Assembly (NCBI GenBank): GCA_016788585.1
Contig: JAEURP010000007.1
Location: 126,001 to 190,000 of the forward strand
Reading direction: 5' to 3'
Source of the DNA: Chthonomonas sp.
GTDB lineage: Bacteria > Armatimonadota > Fimbriimonadia > Fimbriimonadales > Fimbriimonadaceae
DNA length: 64,000 nt
Positions 60,334-64,000 of this stretch are shown here, piece after piece (the first letter of the stretch is position 1; each line of letters opens with the position of its first letter). The translations under genes were made by a program, and so were the position numbers. The notes beneath the pieces are model-generated. The model did no database searches and was not told the origin of the DNA. It saw nothing but the letters and a program-made list of their open reading frames with translations.

Positions 60334-61536
60334 GTGATACTCCGCAACCTCGGTGAGGCATTCCGAAATGCGCGTGAGCAATGGCAACGCGCGGTACTCA
60401 CCGCACTGGGGGTCATGGTCGGCGTCGTCGCGATCACCTTGCTCATTGGCATTGGTCGCGGCGTGCGAGCCGACATGACCCAGCAGGTGAAGGACCTGGG
60501 CGTTAATCTGCTTGTGGTTTTCCCGGCTCGAATCGACCCAAGCGCCCTCGCCTTCAACCCAAACATGGGTGGCATGAGTTATCTCAAGCACGAGGATTCG
60601 CAACGAATCGAGCGAGTGCAAGGCGTCGTGCGAGCATCGGTGCTGAGCTTTACCGGTGGCGGCGTACGCGCCGGTGAAAAGGAGGCGTACCCAATCAACA
60701 TCGCCGCCGAGCCGGATTGGTTTAGCATTCGTCCCGTCACGCTGAAAGAGGGCAAACTGTTCACATCCGAGAACGAGAGTCAGGCGGTCGCCGTCCTCGG
60801 CAGCATCGCCGCCGAAGAGCTTTTCGGCAAGGGTTCGGCACTCGGCAAGGAGGTCACGATTAATGGCAAGCCCTACCAGATCATCGGAATCACTGAAGAT
60901 CTCGCCGATGAGAAGAGCCTTTTCAGCGAATTCAGTTTCCAGAACGTGGCCTACGTGCCTTGGGCGGGGTTCAAGAAGCTCAACCCGCAGGCGCAGATCG
61001 ACCGCATCATGGTGCAGACCGAGCCAAATGCCGAACCCAAAGCTCTCACAAAGCAGATTGAAACCACCCTAGGCCAGCGCCTCGACGAGCAGCAGTACAG
61101 CGTCTTCACGCAGGATCAACTCCTCGGCCTTATTTACCGCATGATGAGCATCCTCGAGATCCTTGTCACCGGTCTCACGAGCATCGCGCTCTTTGTCGGT
61201 GGCGTGGGCATCATGGCGATCATGCTGATGGCGGTCAATGAGCGCAGCCGCGAGATCGGCATCCGCAAGACCTACGGCGCGCGCCGGGCCGATGTCTTTG
61301 TACTCTTCCTGTTCGAGGCGATCATCATCTCGCTGGTTGGCGGTGGAGCCGGCCTCTTGCTCTCGATGGGCGTGAGCTGGGTGCTTGCAACTTACACGGC
61401 CGTGAAGCCAGAGATCTCGAATACTCTGGTTCTGTTCTCGTTGGGAATCTCGACCGCTGTCGGAATTGTGTTTGGCCTCGTCCCGGCCATGAACGCGGCG
61501 CGCAAGAACCCTGTCGAGGCGATGCGCAGCGAGTAG
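60334..61536 (+). CDS. MacB-like ABC transporter permease
   Basis: A 400-residue FtsX/MacB-type permease: an N-terminal membrane helix (AVLTALGVMVGVVAITLLIGIG), a periplasmic core, then three helices with GGVGIMAIMLMAVNERSREIG, RKTYGARRADVFVLFLFE and PAMNAARKNPVEAMRSE. No ATPase or adaptor gene is adjacent. It is similar in kind to the permease at 13.2-14.4 kb, but the two differ enough to be separate transporters. The GTG start is the first in frame. Confidence 0.88.
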   Translation: MILRNLGEAFRNAREQWQRAVLTALGVMVGVVAITLLIGIGRGVRADMTQQVKDLGVNLLVVFPARIDPSALAFNPNMGGMSYLKHEDSQRIERVQGVVRASVLSFTGGGVRAGEKEAYPINIAAEPDWFSIRPVTLKEGKLFTSENESQAVAVLGSIAAEELFGKGSALGKEVTINGKPYQIIGITEDLADEKSLFSEFSFQNVAYVPWAGFKKLNPQAQIDRIMVQTEPNAEPKALTKQIETTLGQRLDEQQYSVFTQDQLLGLIYRMMSILEILVTGLTSIALFVGGVGIMAIMLMAVNERSREIGIRKTYGARRADVFVLFLFEAIIISLVGGGAGLLLSMGVSWVLATYTAVKPEISNTLVLFSLGISTAVGIVFGLVPAMNAARKNPVEAMRSE

Positions 61537-61572
61537 AACGTTCGGACTAGCTATGCCGTCTGCCATTCAATC

Positions 61573-62064
61573 ATGTTCGCCGTTTCACTTGTCCTAAGCA
61601 CGATCATGGCAGTCGCCCAGCCCGCCCCCGATCCCGCAAAAGACTTCGACTTCTGGATCGGAGAATGGAAGTGCGCCGGCGACTCGTATGATGCCGCCGG
61701 AAAGGCCACCAAGACCGAGGCGACTAATCGTATCGCGAAGATCTTAGATTCAAAGGTCGTCGAGGAGAACTTCAAGATGGGCAGCTTCATCGGGCGAAGC
61801 TACTCAACCTACGACCCAACCGCGAAGCTGTGGCGGCAGACGTGGGTAGACAACCAGGGCAGCTACATCGCGCTCACCGGCAAGTTCGAGGCGGGGAAGA
61901 TGATCCTGCAAACGATCCCCAACCCCCTGCAGCCCAAGGTCGCCAGCCGCATGGTGTTCGAGAACATCAAGAAGGAGTCGTTCGACTGGAATTGGGAGTC
62001 GAGCACCGACGAGGGCAAGACCTGGAAGCTCAACTGGCACCTGCGCTACACGCGCGTAAAGTAG
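61573..62064 (+). CDS. DUF1579-like secreted protein
   Basis: A 163-residue protein with a signal peptide (MFAVSLVLSTIMAVAQ) and the pattern KDFDFWIGEWKCAGDSYDAAG, which is typical of DUF1579-like lipocalin-fold proteins. Later strands (FIGRSYSTYDPTAKLWRQTW, NWHLRYTRVK) fit the same fold. No catalytic residues are known for this family. It follows the permease by 36 bp but is not clearly linked to it. Confidence 0.82.
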   Translation: MFAVSLVLSTIMAVAQPAPDPAKDFDFWIGEWKCAGDSYDAAGKATKTEATNRIAKILDSKVVEENFKMGSFIGRSYSTYDPTAKLWRQTWVDNQGSYIALTGKFEAGKMILQTIPNPLQPKVASRMVFENIKKESFDWNWESSTDEGKTWKLNWHLRYTRVK

Positions 62065-62088
62065 CCCGTCCGGGATGACGATTCTGCG

Positions 62089-62117
62089 AAAAAAGGGGCG
62101 AGCCGAAGCCCGCCCGA
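62089..62117 (-). terminator. Intrinsic terminator after fibronectin-domain gene
   Basis: On the minus strand GGGCGGGC-TTCG-GCTCGCCC (one G-T pair) is followed by CTTTTTT. It is a tight UUCG-capped hairpin, 24 nt past the stop. Confidence 0.9.
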
Positions 62118-62140
62118 CATGAAACCCCAGATAGAAGTCG

Positions 62141-62785
62141 TTACGCGGCCAGTTGGATGACCTCGCCCGAGCCGCCGTCGGCCCAGATGTCGATGCCATT
62201 GCTCGGCGCGGAGACCGAGGCGCCGCGGATCGCGACCACGCGGATGTAAAGCGGCGTGCCGGGGTTGCCCGAGATCGTCGCCTTGGTCTTGGTGGTCGTA
62301 AAGGCAACCGACCAAGCGCCGGTCGTGCCCTCGCGGGTTTGAATGTTGTAAACCGTGCCGCTCTTGTTGCCGCCTCGCTTCCAGGTGAGGTCGATAAGAC
62401 CGGTTCCGCTGAAGCTGAACGAGAGGTTCGTCGGCGGGACAGCCGGAGTCTGCGAGCCCTGAGTTTGGTGCGGAGGCACGTTCATATCGGCAAGAACCGA
62501 GTCCTTGATCGCTGGGTTAGCACGCCAAGTCTTCGCGTACTGGGCGATTTGCTCGCGAACAACTGAAGCCGATTCGTTTTTGGCCGATACGGCGGCCTTC
62601 GAGGCTAGCTTCGCGGCATCGACGCTGTCCATGTCCAGCGTAAACGTGTCGAAGAGCTCGCCCAAAGCTTCAATCTCGGGGGCAGTGAGGCCGAGGTCGT
62701 CCGCGTTGGCGGTGGCGTTGGCCAGAAATGTTGGAAGTTGCGCCTTCAGGGCAACATCGCTTCGTGTTTCAGTTATAAACGGCAT
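62141..62785 (-). CDS. Fibronectin type III protein with helical N-terminus
   Basis: A 214-residue protein. Residues 1-105 are helical (ANATANADDLGLTAPEIEALGELFDTF, then KASKAAVSAKNESASVVREQIAQYAKTWR-like sequence). The rest is an FN3-like beta domain with IDLTWKRGGNKSGTVYNIQTR and PLYIRVVAIRGASVSAPSNGI. This two-part architecture occurs in many bacteria without a known role. No signal peptide. ATG 62785 has a GGAGAAC ribosome-binding site; the longer frame crosses repeat copy B. Confidence 0.85.
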   Translation of the reverse strand: MPFITETRSDVALKAQLPTFLANATANADDLGLTAPEIEALGELFDTFTLDMDSVDAAKLASKAAVSAKNESASVVREQIAQYAKTWRANPAIKDSVLADMNVPPHQTQGSQTPAVPPTNLSFSFSGTGLIDLTWKRGGNKSGTVYNIQTREGTTGAWSVAFTTTKTKATISGNPGTPLYIRVVAIRGASVSAPSNGIDIWADGGSGEVIQLAA

Positions 62786-62862
62786 GATTGCTGTTCTCCA
62801 GAGCTGCATTTGACGGCCCTTCATTGAATTTATTGGCACACTAGCGCAAAAACTGGAGTCTC

Positions 62863-63055
62863 GCAGAAGAATTGCGTGAAAAACGAAGACATTTCCCTGC
62901 CCGCGCAAGACATTTGCGAGCACGCAAATTGGTTCCGCGGTCACGCAAATTCTTTCCGCGTGCAGGAAAAACTCTTGCGCGGGCAGGGAATTTTGTTTCT
63001 CGGGCTGGCAAATGTTGTGCGCGGGCAGGGAAAAGTGTTACGCAAGCAGGGAGAT
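62863..63055. repeat. Array of 20-21-bp palindromic units, copy B
   Basis: It shares the 5' block GCAGAAGAATTGCGTG...GAAGACATTTCCCTGCCC with copy A at 24.3 kb and then continues with seven or eight variant units. Stems include TTTGCG/CGCAAA and TTTCC/GGAAA, and TTCCCTGCCCGCGCAAG is the exact reverse complement of CTTGCGCGGGCAGGGAA further on. It lies 78 bp upstream of the FN3 gene, in the same orientation relative to that gene as copy A has to its own. The DNA from 63056 to 63215 holds nothing I can identify. Confidence 0.85.
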
Positions 63056-63215
63056 GGTTTGAGTTGAAGGCCGGAGGAAGGATGCGACCTGCGATGAACT
63101 GAGGCAGGTCGCTTGAGTACTTCTCGCTTGGCAGATTGGGATATCTTTGGCGACGGCTCAGAAATGTCTACAAAAGTTTGGTGCTTGTGAACCGATTGAT
63201 GTAACATTGCATTAC

Positions 63216-64000
63216 ATGGTTCTCGCTAACCTTGCGCTTGCAACTCTCTTGACCGATCCAACGGTCACGATTTCGGTTATTCCTGTACCTCCCTCCGGCT
63301 GGGAGGATTTGGTCGCAATTAGCAATCCCGTCAGCACTTCAACAAATCCAAGTATTTACCGAGTGATTACCCGCCGAAAGCAAGTGGCAACGGGCCCACT
63401 GCCGCTCGTCTACACACAGTTCCCGGGCATGGCCGCGCTATTTGGATATACAGTCTCTGTCAACCTTGTTCTTCCTCCTCCAACTGGGGATGATCCGATT
63501 AACAAGCCGGTCCACTTGGAAGGTTGGAATTTCATGTATGTGGAGGCACAGCACAATGTTGAGACTGATACTCCTGGTGGAAGCTCATCAGTTACTCGTT
63601 CCTGGCTTACAATGCCAAGGTTTATCGATCATCCTGCAAACAGCCCGATCCCTCTTGATGGAACTATTGCCGCAAGCGTAGCTGGGGCCGGAACTCCAGC
63701 ACAAAGAAAGCCGCAATCCGGCCGCTATCAATATCGTCGGATCGAGTCTTCCCGTTGGGGCGCAACTCCAAATGGTGGACGTTCCGCCACATTCATTTTT
63801 AATCTTGCACAGGGAATGAATCTGTCCCTACCCTTCGTTGGTCAAACGGCGTTGTCTTTTGGAGAGCATGAATTCGAGTTCTCGACTTTCACGGGTGCTT
63901 CAGGCACGAGTACGTCCGCATCTGGTACCGTAGTGCCCATAATTCCCAGCCTGCCAGGCGCTACGGTTCCACCGCTGGAAGGAGGTGTTACGATTCGACC
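63216..64000 (+). CDS. Unknown protein, 3' end cut by window
   Basis: The frame from ATG 63216 is open to the window end (261 codons). The product begins MVLANLALATLLTDPTVTIS, which could be a weak signal sequence, and is then rich in Pro, Ser, Thr and Gly (VIPVPPSGWEDLV, VNLVLPPPTGDDPIN, TGASGTSTSASGTVVP). The middle (RYQYRRIESSRWGATPNGG) is beta-like. Probably a surface or secreted protein, unrecognised. TAACAT lies 8 nt upstream of ATG. Confidence 0.6.
   Translation, partial: MVLANLALATLLTDPTVTISVIPVPPSGWEDLVAISNPVSTSTNPSIYRVITRRKQVATGPLPLVYTQFPGMAALFGYTVSVNLVLPPPTGDDPINKPVHLEGWNFMYVEAQHNVETDTPGGSSSVTRSWLTMPRFIDHPANSPIPLDGTIAASVAGAGTPAQRKPQSGRYQYRRIESSRWGATPNGGRSATFIFNLAQGMNLSLPFVGQTALSFGEHEFEFSTFTGASGTSTSASGTVVPIIPSLPGATVPPLEGGVTIR

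Noticed and set aside
1-64000. tRNA or rRNA genes
   Set aside because: Short GGTTCGA-like strings occur but none lies in a cloverleaf context; several are inside coding genes.

Overview
The window looks like a chromosomal segment from a Fimbriimonadaceae-type Armatimonadota bacterium. This is inferred from protein style, not from a search. The clues are PEP-CTERM proteins ending in a VPEP...RRRRNKK tail, a prepilin of the [11 protein letters not shown]...[15 protein letters not shown] type, dockerin-like secreted paralogs and a large single-strand run around parAB. No rRNA, tRNA, CRISPR array, prophage or transposase was found. Both edges cut genes: ccmF on the left and an unknown secreted-type protein on the right.

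Layout. 1-5.7 kb: ccmF-pyrE, convergent rpsD, inverted heptamer repeats and two PEP-CTERM genes with a shared palindrome upstream. 5.9-19.3 kb: a class-III aminotransferase carrying an in-frame palindromic insert, recO, then a minus-strand run (read from the right) parA, parB, GNAT, C39 peptidase, a MacA-like adaptor, a MacB-like permease, a small unknown, dgt, a CAP protein, ku and ligD (two-gene NHEJ). 19.3-22.2 kb: an SPFH protein with a 50-residue ribbon-helix-helix partner behind a three-box operator, then nitrilase and NAD-IDH. 22.2-25.4 kb: a Gly-rich secreted protein, tiny membrane proteins, several repeat families and a TerC protein. 25.4-30.2 kb: gcvH-gcvPA and ppx-ppk. 30.2-42.3 kb: a FecR-like protein, a small alarmone-hydrolase-like HD protein, msrA, prepilin, kynA-kynU, pepE, DUF2089-DUF4097-EVE, xth, tatA and two related membrane-anchored proteins. 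42.4-47.6 kb: a complete histidine-degradation run hutH-hutU-hutG-hutI. 47.6-51.1 kb: an envelope or glycolipid cluster. 51.3-58.3 kb: proline dehydrogenase, a J-like protein, a beta-barrel candidate, hisS, aldolase, MerC and two dockerin-like proteins. 58.4-59.7 kb: infC-rpmI-rplT. 59.7-64 kb: assorted genes and a second copy of a structured repeat.

Metabolically the window covers catabolism of histidine (hut), tryptophan (kynA, kynU), proline and glycine (gcv), plus polyphosphate turnover. Genes are packed tightly. Operon genes often overlap as ATGA, GTGA, TTGA or TAATG, and five convergent pairs share a 4-bp stop overlap.

The strongest new-looking signals are: (i) at least nine genes whose start codon lies 6-7 nt after a TANNNT -10 box with no ribosome-binding site, which suggests frequent leaderless transcription; (ii) two copies of a ~200-bp array of 20-21-bp palindromic units whose stems change in a compensatory way; (iii) three ATATCA boxes exactly 11 bp apart before the SPFH/ribbon-helix-helix pair; (iv) a TTGGT-N3-ACCAA palindrome upstream of both PEP-CTERM genes; (v) infC apparently starting at AUA and overlapping rpmI by 128 bp; and (vi) a palindromic repeat inserted in frame in an aminotransferase.
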